Assembly (NCBI GenBank): GCA_003248755.1
Contig: QFQW01000044.1
Span: 1-28,094, forward strand
Source: Chryseobacterium sp.
Lineage (GTDB): Bacteria; Bacteroidota; Bacteroidia; Flavobacteriales; Weeksellaceae
Direction: 5' to 3'
Length of the DNA: 28,094 nucleotides
Shown here: positions 1 to 6,412 of the stretch, piece after piece
Layout: every line of letters starts with the position of its first letter
How positions within the stretch are numbered: position 1 is the first letter of the stretch
The notes under the pieces: model-generated
Told to the model about the DNA's origin: nothing
The model's input: the letters and a program-made list of their open reading frames with translations, nothing else
The model's database searches: none
Program-made: the position numbers and the translations under genes

Positions 1-14
1 TATAGATTTGATAG

Positions 15-563
15 ATGAATTACTCTTACAAAGGTAAAATTTTAATCTCAACACCTGATGTTTCGGGCGACATATTTTCGCGCTCGGTCGTTCTGATTGT
101 GGACCATAACGAAAATGGGGCGTTTGGTCTTATCCTGAACAAGAAGAATCGGAATATGAGTTCCAGGCTTCTGAATGTTTTTGGTTTCCCAGTCGAGCTT
201 TACGAAGGAGGACCTGTGGAAAATGACAGAGTTTATTTTATCCTGAAAGGCGAAAAAGTGACGGAGAATTTTATCGAAATCAATCAGGAATTTTATTTGA
301 CCGAAGATATTGATTCTGTGGTTTCTGCGATTGTAAATAATGAAATCAGTATCTCGGACATCAAGGTTTTTTCGGGATATTCGGGTTGGGGCGCTTTGCA
401 ATTGGAAGGCGAACTGCAACGAAAAATGTGGACAGTCGTAGATGTTTACAATCTGGATTATACGCTTCCGAATGACCAGAATCTCTGGAAAAATATCATG
501 CAGAATCTCGGTGGTGAGTTTCTTCTTTGGGCGAATGCACCGGAAGATGTGAGTTTGAATTGA
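15..563 (+). CDS. YqgE/AlgH family protein
   Basis: This 182-residue protein matches the YqgE/AlgH (UPF0301) family along its whole length. It opens with the family pattern of a short lead followed by GKILISTPDVSGDIFSRSVV, then VDHNENGAFGLILNK, and the conserved GYSGWGALQLEGEL stretch near residues 120-134. The length is normal for the family (about 185). No catalytic residues are established; in Pseudomonas the family name comes from an alginate-regulation phenotype, but the biochemical role is not known. The protein has no signal peptide or membrane segment, so it should be cytoplasmic. The ATG at 15 is the first start in frame and aligns with the usual family start. Its upstream neighbour is outside the window, so operon membership cannot be judged. 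The family call is secure; the function is not. Confidence 0.93.
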   Translation: MNYSYKGKILISTPDVSGDIFSRSVVLIVDHNENGAFGLILNKKNRNMSSRLLNVFGFPVELYEGGPVENDRVYFILKGEKVTENFIEINQEFYLTEDIDSVVSAIVNNEISISDIKVFSGYSGWGALQLEGELQRKMWTVVDVYNLDYTLPNDQNLWKNIMQNLGGEFLLWANAPEDVSLN

Positions 564-605
564 AAAGTTTAATACGAAGACTCAAAAATATTTCATTAAT
601 ATTCT

Positions 606-700
606 GCTTTAAGACACAAAAGAAAATCAAAGATTTTCAATTTCCTTTGTGCCTTAAAAACATTTGAATAGACAAATAATCTCTTTGTGCCTTTGTGATT
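606..700. repeat. Interspersed intergenic repeat (hairpin variant)
   Basis: This non-coding stretch reads, on the minus strand, as a pair of CACAAAG-type words, a spacer, TTAAGGCACAAAGG, and then a perfect small hairpin (arms GAAAATC and GATTTTC at 622-628 and 632-638). It resembles the repeats at 19133, 19285 and 20368, but with a different hairpin at the end. The hairpin word recurs at 10507-10523. It fills the space between YqgE and the DUF1398 gene. Confidence 0.55.
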
Positions 701-710
701 GATGTCTTTT

Positions 711-1103
711 TTAAATCGGGATTTGTTCTTCAAAAACGATTGTTCCGTCTTCTGTGTAATAGGTGCAGGTTTTTGTATCGATATCGACAATCCATTTGTA
801 AACGCCGCTGTCTGCACAATCTTTACAGAACTGGAAAAAGTCTGTTCCGCCTTGTTGATGATTACGTAAATCGGATAAGAATTTTTCCGGATTTAGGATT
901 CCGTAAATCAATAATGGTGCATATTGTTGTGGTGCGGAAACTTTGTAATCGTCGTTTCCTAAATAATTAGTTGAACCGTCTTCTACGAAAGTTTCCAAAC
1001 TTCTAACGCCTAATTCTCTAATCGTTTTTACGAATTGTGGGAATCCTTTTCCGCTTTCTACGTTGGAATGCGCATCTTGAATCTGTTGTAATGTAAACAT
1101 CAT
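711..1103 (-). CDS. DUF1398 family protein
   Basis: This 130-residue protein matches the DUF1398 (YbcV-like) family: an N-terminal helical part with FTLQQIQDAHSNVESGKGFP, a middle with VRSLETFVEDGSTNYLG, and a C-terminal part rich in aromatic residues containing FFQFCKDCADSGVYKWIVD. Its length is normal for the family. The function is not known; some databases carry an unsupported 'phage envelope protein' label. The start codon overlaps the TGA of the upstream hydrolase gene (ATGA at 1103-1100), so the two are almost certainly cotranscribed and translationally coupled. The second codon is also ATG, so either could be used. It is cytoplasmic by sequence. Confidence 0.88.
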   Translation of the reverse strand: MMFTLQQIQDAHSNVESGKGFPQFVKTIRELGVRSLETFVEDGSTNYLGNDDYKVSAPQQYAPLLIYGILNPEKFLSDLRNHQQGGTDFFQFCKDCADSGVYKWIVDIDTKTCTYYTEDGTIVFEEQIPI

Positions 1104-1939
1104 TGTAAGTTTTTCTGTGTTTTTATTTTCTTAGTTAATTCTCTGACTTCTTTTTTTAATAAGTGAAAAGCCGGCTGAGCCATACTCACGTGGTCGAATC
1201 CGTCTTCTTCCAATAATTTTACGGAAGGGTGTTTTACGAGATTCAACATTCTTGCCAAATAAGCATTTTCCTCGTATCGTCCAAATAATTCTAATTCTCT
1301 GTCGCCTGTAATCAAAACAATTGGAGGTGCCTCTTTTCTAACGTGAAATAATGGTGCATATTGGTCAATGGTCGGTTGTAATTCTGGGACACCTTGTTCT
1401 TTTCTGATTTGAAAATGCGTGATTGCCTGTCCGCTAAACGGAATCAGTCCTGCAATCTGGTCTGCATCAATTTTATATTTCTGAAGATATTTTTTATCCA
1501 GCGTAATCATCATTGCCAGATAACCTCCCGCCGAATGTCCGGACTGGAAAATCAGATTTTTATTCCCACCATATTTCTCAATATTTTCGAAAACCCAGGC
1601 CGTTGCTGCAGCGGCATCTTCTATGTAAGCCGGCGCCTTTACTTTTGGAGCTAAACGATATTCGACACTTACAACGGCAATATTTTCATCTAATAATTCT
1701 TTTGGCAATTCATTATTGCCACCAGTTAAACCTCCGCCGTGAAACCAAATTATGGTAGGGAAATTTTTGACATTGGTTGGATAATAGAAATTCAGTTTGC
1801 ATTGAGAATTGATGTAAGAATCTGTTTTTCTGATATTTTCAGGATAATAAGGAATATTATTTTCGGTTTTATATTCTGTTTGGGCAAAACTGATTGCAAA
1901 AACAAATATTAAAATAAGACTGACAGGTTTTCTGAACAT
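1100..1939 (-). CDS. Secreted alpha/beta hydrolase (carboxylesterase-like)
   Basis: This 279-residue protein begins with a clear signal peptide (residues 1-20, hydrophobic core then FAQ), so it should be exported. The rest is an alpha/beta hydrolase of the hormone-sensitive-lipase/BD-FAE type. The oxyanion-hole motif HGGG is at residues 67-70, the nucleophile elbow GHSAGG has Ser136, the likely acid is Asp213 in TGDRE, and the likely catalytic His is 250 in GFDHVSM. Such enzymes hydrolyse carboxylic esters, including acetyl or feruloyl esters on polysaccharides, but nothing here fixes the substrate. The stop codon overlaps the start of the DUF1398 gene by four bases, so they form a two-gene operon. 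Fold and exported location are confident; the substrate is unknown. Confidence 0.9.
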   Translation of the reverse strand: MFRKPVSLILIFVFAISFAQTEYKTENNIPYYPENIRKTDSYINSQCKLNFYYPTNVKNFPTIIWFHGGGLTGGNNELPKELLDENIAVVSVEYRLAPKVKAPAYIEDAAAATAWVFENIEKYGGNKNLIFQSGHSAGGYLAMMITLDKKYLQKYKIDADQIAGLIPFSGQAITHFQIRKEQGVPELQPTIDQYAPLFHVRKEAPPIVLITGDRELELFGRYEENAYLARMLNLVKHPSVKLLEEDGFDHVSMAQPAFHLLKKEVRELTKKIKTQKNLQ

Positions 1940-1967
1940 AATTTTACTTTTTATTAAAACTTAAACG

Positions 1968-1987
1968 CAAAATCCACAAGGATTTTG
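1968..1987. repeat. Small perfect hairpin upstream of the secreted hydrolase
   Basis: An 8-bp perfect stem (CAAAATCC at 1968-1975 and GGATTTTG at 1980-1987) with loop ACAA lies just upstream of the hydrolase start on the minus strand. A repeat-like word follows it (TTTAAAGGTACACAAAG). It may be a degenerate copy of the interspersed repeat family in this window or part of the mRNA leader; the sequence does not decide. Confidence 0.35.
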
Positions 1988-2057
1988 TTCAATTCAATTT
2001 CTTTAAAGGTACACAAAGTCGTAAAACCCATCAAAGTAAAACGATATAATCTTTATT

Positions 2058-2552
2058 TTATAAAAATCTGACTTCGACATTTCCGGATTGATGATAGAAA
2101 AAACCGTCGCTGTCATATTCGATATTGGTAAGGCCTTCCAAAACATCATAAACCATTTTCTGTAAAACACCGTCTCCGATTCCGTGGATAATCAACAGAT
2201 TTTTAATATGATTTTTTCTACAGAAATCAATCGTTTCCAATAATTTTTCTCTCTGAATCATCAATCTTTCAAAAGCATCATAATCTGCAGGGTTTTTGAC
2301 CAAAAAATTAAAGTGAAGGTCCAATTTCAACGGCGCTTTATTATGCTTTTTCGAGGTGATTTTCGGACTTTCCTTTTTCCTTATAATTGGAGAGTTCTCG
2401 TATAATTCGGAATCGATAATTGTTAATTTCTCTTTAGAAAATTGATAAGTAAAGCCGTGTTCATCTTCAATTTTCACCTGATTGGCAATAATCTTCAGAA
2501 CCTTACCCCTAAGATTTTCATCAATCACTGAAACTAAATCTCCAATTTTCAT
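2058..2552 (-). CDS. Smr-domain protein
   Basis: This 164-residue protein has two parts. The N-terminal 45 residues look like a small beta barrel (MKIGDLVSVIDENLRGKVLK, then EDEHGFTYQF), similar to the start of Bacteroidetes DUF2027-type proteins. After a charged linker comes an Smr domain, with LDLHF at about residues 77-81 and the IHGIGDGVLQKMV motif at about 122-134, the HGxGxG signature of the family. Smr domains are found alone or at the C terminus of MutS2 and can nick DNA or cleave RNA, including at stalled ribosomes. There is no MutS ATPase here. The ATG at 2552 aligns with the usual family start. The domain call is secure; the substrate is unknown. Confidence 0.85.
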   Translation of the reverse strand: MKIGDLVSVIDENLRGKVLKIIANQVKIEDEHGFTYQFSKEKLTIIDSELYENSPIIRKKESPKITSKKHNKAPLKLDLHFNFLVKNPADYDAFERLMIQREKLLETIDFCRKNHIKNLLIIHGIGDGVLQKMVYDVLEGLTNIEYDSDGFFYHQSGNVEVRFL

Positions 2553-2624
2553 CCTTAATTATAATTGATAAATGATGATAGATAAATGATTAAAAAACTT
2601 GCAAACTCTATAATTCTAAAACGC

Positions 2625-3122
2625 TCAAACTCTACTTCCGAGTTCTATAATTTCCAAATCTTTGATTTCATCCTTATGGATTGTGAAACGCATCATTGTT
2701 CTCACTTTGTGCCAGCCGGATTTTCCGCAAGCTCCGGAATTAAGATGAAGAAGATTATTTTTTTTATCAAACATTGCTTTCAGAATATGAGAATGTCCGG
2801 AAATGAATAACTTCGGTTTTTTCTCAGCAATTTCTTTCCTTGCTAAAGGCGAATATTTGTCAGGATAACCACCAATATGAATCATCAGGACATCTACATC
2901 TTCACATCTGAAACTCAAAACTTCCGGGAAAATCGTTCTGATTTTGGCTTCGTCAATATTGCCGTAAACCCCTCTTAACGGTTTTATTTTTTCGAGTTCT
3001 TCAATCACATTCATATTCCCGAAATCTCCGCAGTGCCAAACTTCATCGGCGTCTTTTGCATAATCGAGAATCCTGTCATCGATGTAGGAATGGGTGTCTG
3101 ATAAAAGAAGAATACGTTTCAT
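2625..3122 (-). CDS. YfcE/MJ0936-type metallophosphoesterase
   Basis: This 165-residue protein is a compact calcineurin-like phosphoesterase of the YfcE/MJ0936 group. The metal-binding motifs are all visible in order: SDTH with Asp9 and His11, HCGDFG with Asp33, the GN pair at 54-55, the lone His82 in MIHIGG, and GHSH at 109-112. The family hydrolyses phosphodiesters in a divalent-metal-dependent way; the physiological substrate is usually unknown. Length and order of motifs are normal, so the enzyme should be active. It is cytoplasmic. A promoter-like -7 element lies 20 bases upstream of the start. Confidence 0.92.
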   Translation of the reverse strand: MKRILLLSDTHSYIDDRILDYAKDADEVWHCGDFGNMNVIEELEKIKPLRGVYGNIDEAKIRTIFPEVLSFRCEDVDVLMIHIGGYPDKYSPLARKEIAEKKPKLFISGHSHILKAMFDKKNNLLHLNSGACGKSGWHKVRTMMRFTIHKDEIKDLEIIELGSRV

Positions 3123-3141
3123 TTTAAATTAGATTCAATTA

Positions 3142-3149
3142 CAAAAGTA
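3142..3149 (-). promoter_or_regulatory. Candidate -7 promoter element for the phosphoesterase gene
   Basis: On the minus strand this reads TACTTTTG, a perfect match to the Bacteroidetes -7 element TAnnTTTG, 20 bases upstream of the start codon at 3122. I see no good TTTG -33 element at the usual distance, so the call is tentative. Confidence 0.4.
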
Positions 3150-3164
3150 CAAACTGATTTTTCA

Positions 3165-3467
3165 TTAATTCTGGAGTGTCAAGCCATATTTTAAAACATA
3201 CCAGATTGCTATTGCGCCAGCAACACCTATCAATCCTAATAAAATCAATAGCCAAAATGCCCAAGTTTTCACACCTTTTTTATACATTATTACAAAAACC
3301 AACTGCAAGATGAAAAATAAAAATAGTAAAACAGCCAAATTAATAACAATCTGTTCTTGTGATATTTTCTTGCTAAAAAGAAAAACGGATACGAAAACTA
3401 AACTGATAACCATCATTTTTATAAATTCTGACGGCTGTGAAAGTCTGCTCTTTTTGAGGGGTTTCAT
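3165..3467 (-). CDS. Small membrane protein, unknown
   Basis: This 100-residue protein has a basic N terminus (MKPLKKSR) followed by three hydrophobic segments, at roughly residues 17-33, 40-61 and 69-90, so it is probably an inner-membrane protein. It has no motif I recognise. It lies 42 bases upstream of the phosphoesterase gene on the same strand, but that gene has its own promoter-like element. The start at 3467 is the only ATG that includes the basic lead. The coding call rests on a clean reading frame and a plausible membrane topology. Confidence 0.65.
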   Translation of the reverse strand: MKPLKKSRLSQPSEFIKMMVISLVFVSVFLFSKKISQEQIVINLAVLLFLFFILQLVFVIMYKKGVKTWAFWLLILLGLIGVAGAIAIWYVLKYGLTLQN

Positions 3468-3514
3468 TTCTTAAGATTTTTGAAGTACGAAATTACGAAT
3501 TACTATCATAGTTT

Positions 3515-3586
3515 ATCGCAAAGACACAAAAAAGCGATGATTCGTAATGCTTCTAAGTCGCAAAGAAAATTTTGCGGCTTTGCGAT
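3515..3586. repeat. Inverted-repeat intergenic element
   Basis: A non-coding block is bounded by perfect 9-bp inverted repeats (ATCGCAAAG at 3515-3523 and CTTTGCGAT at 3578-3586). The inside contains further CGCAAAG and TTTGCGG words that could pair with each other. The AAGACACAAA word recalls the repeat at 606-700. It occupies the gap between two divergently oriented genes. Confidence 0.5.
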
Positions 3587-3640
3587 TAATATATAAGTTG
3601 CTTTAATAATTGGAAAAAAAAGAAGAAATTTGCCCTTGAA

Positions 3641-4375
3641 ATGAGATATTTTATAGAGTTTTCTTACAACGGTTCAGCGTATTTTGGTTATCAGATTCAG
3701 CCCAAACAGATTTCTGTTCAGGAAGAATTGGAAAAGGCGTTGTCCACCATTCTTCGCGAACCCGTCAAAACAACCGGAGCAGGAAGAACTGACACAGGTG
3801 TCCACGCCAAGAAAATGTTTGCTCATTTTGAAACCGAACAAACCCTTGATGAAAACTTAGTTCATAAACTCAATTCTTTTCTGTCAGAAAACATTGCTAT
3901 CAAAAGAATATTTGAAGTTCCTGCAGATTTGCACGCTCGATTCAGTGCGACTTACAGAACCTACGAATATTACATATCGTTGGAAAAAAATCCGTTTTCG
4001 AAGGATTCTTCCTGCCAATATTGGCGTCAAAAACCGTTGAATATCGACCTGATGAACGAAGCTTGTAAAATCCTTTTTGAATATGATGACTTTACCAGTT
4101 TCGCCAAACTCCACACCGATAACAAAACCAACATCTGCAAAATCTACAAAGCCGAATGGGAGCAAAATGGAACCCAATTGAAATTCACAATTTCTGCTGA
4201 CCGATTCCTGAGAAATATGGTAAGAGCGATTGTCGGAACAATGGTTGAAGTTGGAAGCGGAAAAATCACACCAAATGATTTGAGAAAAATCATCGAGGAT
4301 AAATTCCGGAATTCCGCCGGCGTTTCTGCGCCTGCTCAAGGACTTTTCCTGGTAGATGTTGGGTATGAGTTTTAG
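3641..4375 (+). CDS. truA: tRNA pseudouridine(38-40) synthase TruA
   Basis: This 244-residue protein is TruA, which isomerises uridines 38-40 in the anticodon arm of many tRNAs. The catalytic motif GAGRTDTGVHA spans residues 46-56 with nucleophile Asp51. Other conserved blocks are YNGSAYFGYQIQP near the start, the RTYEYYI block around residues 109-115, and FLRNMVRAIVGTMVEVGSGK near residues 188-207. The length is normal and no key residue is missing. It acts in the cytoplasm. The ATG at 3641 is right because the family begins only a few residues before the YDG-like beta strand. In many flavobacteria an ABC exporter gene lies close to truA; here two genes come between. Confidence 0.97.
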   Translation: MRYFIEFSYNGSAYFGYQIQPKQISVQEELEKALSTILREPVKTTGAGRTDTGVHAKKMFAHFETEQTLDENLVHKLNSFLSENIAIKRIFEVPADLHARFSATYRTYEYYISLEKNPFSKDSSCQYWRQKPLNIDLMNEACKILFEYDDFTSFAKLHTDNKTNICKIYKAEWEQNGTQLKFTISADRFLRNMVRAIVGTMVEVGSGKITPNDLRKIIEDKFRNSAGVSAPAQGLFLVDVGYEF

Positions 4376-4481
4376 TGTTTGAGAGTCGGAGCGTTTGAGA
4401 GTTTTTTATTAAGAAGTGAAATTATTTTTATAAATTTAACTGATTGATTTAAAACAAATAACTTCTTAAAACCGTAAATTG

Positions 4482-5069
4482 ATGACCGAAATTGACAAGC
4501 TTGCATTCGCATTAAATCAATTTGCCGGACTTTCGGAAGATGATTTCAAAATGTCTTCGGATTTTTGGTTGGTGAAGAATTACAAAAAAGGTGAATTCTA
4601 TAATCTTCGCGGAACGGTTTGCACTTATTTCGGATTTATTGTTGACGGCGTTTTCCGCTCTTACACGATTGATGAAAAAGCGGGCGAAGAAAAGAACGTT
4701 TTTCTCTATTCTGCGAACGGATTTGTGGTTTCTTTCAAGAGTTTTATCAATCAGATTCCTTGTGATTATTTTACACAGGCGATGACGGATGCTTCTATTA
4801 TTTATATTCGTTATACGGATTTGCTTTCCTTGTATCAAAAATCTCATCAATGGGAAAAATTTGGACGACTCTTGGCTCAGGAAGCTTTCAATGTGACAAT
4901 GACAAGAATTGAAGGTTTTCTCTTGAAATCTCCTGAGGAACGTTATCTCGACCTCATTAAGCAACATCCGGATATTTTCAATAATGTTCCTTTATATCAT
5001 ATTTCATCTTACTTAGGGATTCAAGGGCCGTCTCTTAGCAGGATTCGGAAAAGACTTTCTGGGAAATAG
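4482..5069 (+). CDS. Crp/Fnr-type transcriptional regulator
   Basis: This 195-residue protein has an N-terminal cyclic-nucleotide-binding-like beta-roll (residues about 25-110) and a short helical C-terminal end with YLGIQGPSLSRIRKRL, the recognition helix of the family's HTH. This short-tail Crp/Fnr architecture is common in Bacteroidetes. There is no cysteine cluster typical of the oxygen-sensing Fnr subgroup, so the ligand cannot be named. A TTG codon directly precedes the ATG at 4482; ATG is preferred. It lies upstream of, and could control, the alpha/beta hydrolase at 5431, but no operator is visible to support that. Confidence 0.88.
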   Translation: MTEIDKLAFALNQFAGLSEDDFKMSSDFWLVKNYKKGEFYNLRGTVCTYFGFIVDGVFRSYTIDEKAGEEKNVFLYSANGFVVSFKSFINQIPCDYFTQAMTDASIIYIRYTDLLSLYQKSHQWEKFGRLLAQEAFNVTMTRIEGFLLKSPEERYLDLIKQHPDIFNNVPLYHISSYLGIQGPSLSRIRKRLSGK

Positions 5070-5100
5070 TTTCGATTTTTATTGGAATGCTGAATCTTAC

Positions 5101-5265
5101 GCAGCCCGAATTATCTCTAATTTTTATTTTTTTATTTTTTTATTTGAATCGATGAATCTCGTTCCTCGATTTGAGCGGAAATCCTTTTTACGCAACGTAG
5201 TGGAGTGAAAAGATTTGGAGCCCTTCGACAAGCTCAGGATAAACTACAAGCGGATTAAGCTGCCC
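5101..5265. repeat. Interspersed repeat of the AGCGG...GCTGCCC type
   Basis: This block starts with GCAGCCCG and ends with AAGCTGCCC. Inside are TTGAGCGGAAATCCTTTTT, GTGAAAAGATTTGGAG and the word CCCTTCGACAAGCTCAGG. AATCCTTTT and AAAAGATT can form an imperfect stem. An AT-rich run at 5115-5145 precedes it. A relative lies at 19408-19530 (GGCATCCTTTTT ... AAAAAAGATATAG ... CAGGTTCCCGGCTCC). From memory, such elements are frequent between genes in Chryseobacterium genomes. It makes up most of the gene-free gap 5070-5430; the remaining 165 bases are AT-rich leader of the following hydrolase with no clear promoter match. Confidence 0.6.
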
Positions 5266-5430
5266 AAATAAATATCATATAATGAAACTCTCGCAGATTT
5301 TTCCGATTGAGCAGATAATTAATTACTTCATAAATATTTATTTTTCAAAATGATACGATTTTAACTTGGGTTAAAGTTTTCCACGTTCAATCTTCTGAAC
5401 TTTGTCTCATAATTTAAACATCAAAATATT

Positions 5431-6198
5431 ATGAAAACAAAAACTATCGTATTGATTCACGGATTATTCGTCAACAACACAAGCTGGAAAGAATGGAAAA
5501 CTTATTTCGAAAACCAAGGGTACACGGTTCACACACCTTCAAATCCGGGACACGAAGGAAACCCTATCGAATTGAAAAGAAACATTCCTTCCGAACTAAC
5601 AACTGTAAGCTTTGAACAGACCTTGAACAATCTCGTGAAATTCATTGACACGCTTTCCGAGAAACCGATTGTTGTAGGACATTCTTTCGGTGGATTATTG
5701 GTTCAAAAACTGATTGAACTTGATAAAGCCGTTGCCGGAGTTAGCATAGACGGTGCACCACCAAAAAATGTAATGGCGCCTTTTTCAACGATAAAAATCG
5801 TTTGGCCGGTTTTCAATTTTTTCAAAGGAAACAGCCCGTATCTTGGAACAAAAGATTGGTATCATCGTGCGTTTTTTAATAATTATTCCCGAGAAGAGAG
5901 TGACAAATTGTACGAAACTGTTGCTGCTCCGGAAAGCAGAAGACTGGCGAGAGACCCGCTTTTGAAATCGATTGGCAATGTTGATTTTAAGAAAGCTCAC
6001 AATCCGTTATTATTCATTGGTGGTGCAAATGACGCTATTTTTCCGGCAGACTTCACTGCGAAAATTGCCAATTCTTACAAAGACAAAAACAGTATTCTGG
6101 ATTTGAAAATCTTTGAAGTAAGAAGTCATTTCATTTGTGGCGAAAATGGCTGGGAAGAAGTTGCCGGATACGTTTTGAACTGGATTGAGAAACAATAA
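5431..6198 (+). CDS. Alpha/beta hydrolase, cytoplasmic
   Basis: This 255-residue protein is a classic alpha/beta hydrolase. The oxyanion strand VLIHGLF is at residues 7-13, the nucleophile elbow GHSFGG has Ser85, the acid is probably Asp201 in GGANDAIFP, and the catalytic His is probably His233 in RSHFICGE. There is no signal peptide. The pattern is like that of small esterases/haloperoxidase-like hydrolases, for which the natural substrate is generally unknown. It follows the Crp/Fnr gene after a 361-base gap filled largely by a repeat, so the two are not an obvious operon. The start is the only ATG near the first beta strand. Confidence 0.9.
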   Translation: MKTKTIVLIHGLFVNNTSWKEWKTYFENQGYTVHTPSNPGHEGNPIELKRNIPSELTTVSFEQTLNNLVKFIDTLSEKPIVVGHSFGGLLVQKLIELDKAVAGVSIDGAPPKNVMAPFSTIKIVWPVFNFFKGNSPYLGTKDWYHRAFFNNYSREESDKLYETVAAPESRRLARDPLLKSIGNVDFKKAHNPLLFIGGANDAIFPADFTAKIANSYKDKNSILDLKIFEVRSHFICGENGWEEVAGYVLNWIEKQ

Positions 6199-6221
6199 AT
6201 CTTATTCGTTTTGTCTATTAA

Positions 6222-6269
6222 TAAATTTGGTTAATGGTCGGCGTTTCAATTTTTAAAGTCTTATTTTTG
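6222..6269 (+). promoter_or_regulatory. Two candidate -7 elements upstream of the ABC exporter
   Basis: TAAATTTG (6222-6229) and TATTTTTG (6262-6269) both match the Bacteroidetes -7 consensus TAnnTTTG. Neither has a clear TTTG at the -33 distance. The second would place the transcript start near 6275, giving a leader that contains the 30-codon open frame at 6320. Confidence 0.3.
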
Positions 6270-6319
6270 CAAAGATTTTTTTCGATACTGAAAAAAACTC
6301 CGGAATTCTAAGAATAAAA

Positions 6320-6412
6320 ATGAAACACCTCTTTACCAAATTTGCTTTTAATGATAGTTTTATGATTAAAGGTGTTCCATCTGACCTTAGAAAAATTAAT
6401 AGAAACAGATGA
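6320..6412 (+). CDS. Possible 30-residue upstream peptide coupled to the ABC exporter
   Basis: An ATG at 6320, preceded by an A-rich stretch, opens a frame of 30 codons (begins MKHLFTKFAFNDSF, ends DLRKINRNR). Its TGA overlaps the ABC exporter start as ATGA (6409-6412). The peptide is basic and not hydrophobic. Four-base overlaps of this kind are typical of translational coupling, so it may be a leader peptide. It could equally be a remnant of a lost gene or a chance frame, since short frames are common in AT-rich leaders. Confidence 0.3.
   Translation: MKHLFTKFAFNDSFMIKGVPSDLRKINRNR

Noticed and set aside
48..419. Long open frame on the minus strand inside the YqgE gene
   Set aside because: It is a shadow of the YqgE coding frame and has no family similarity.
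3884..4339. 151-codon minus-strand frame inside truA
   Set aside because: Shadow of truA; composition follows the complementary codons and no motif is present.
4512..4967. 151-codon minus-strand frame inside the Crp/Fnr-type gene
   Set aside because: Shadow frame; the plus-strand protein has clear domain structure.
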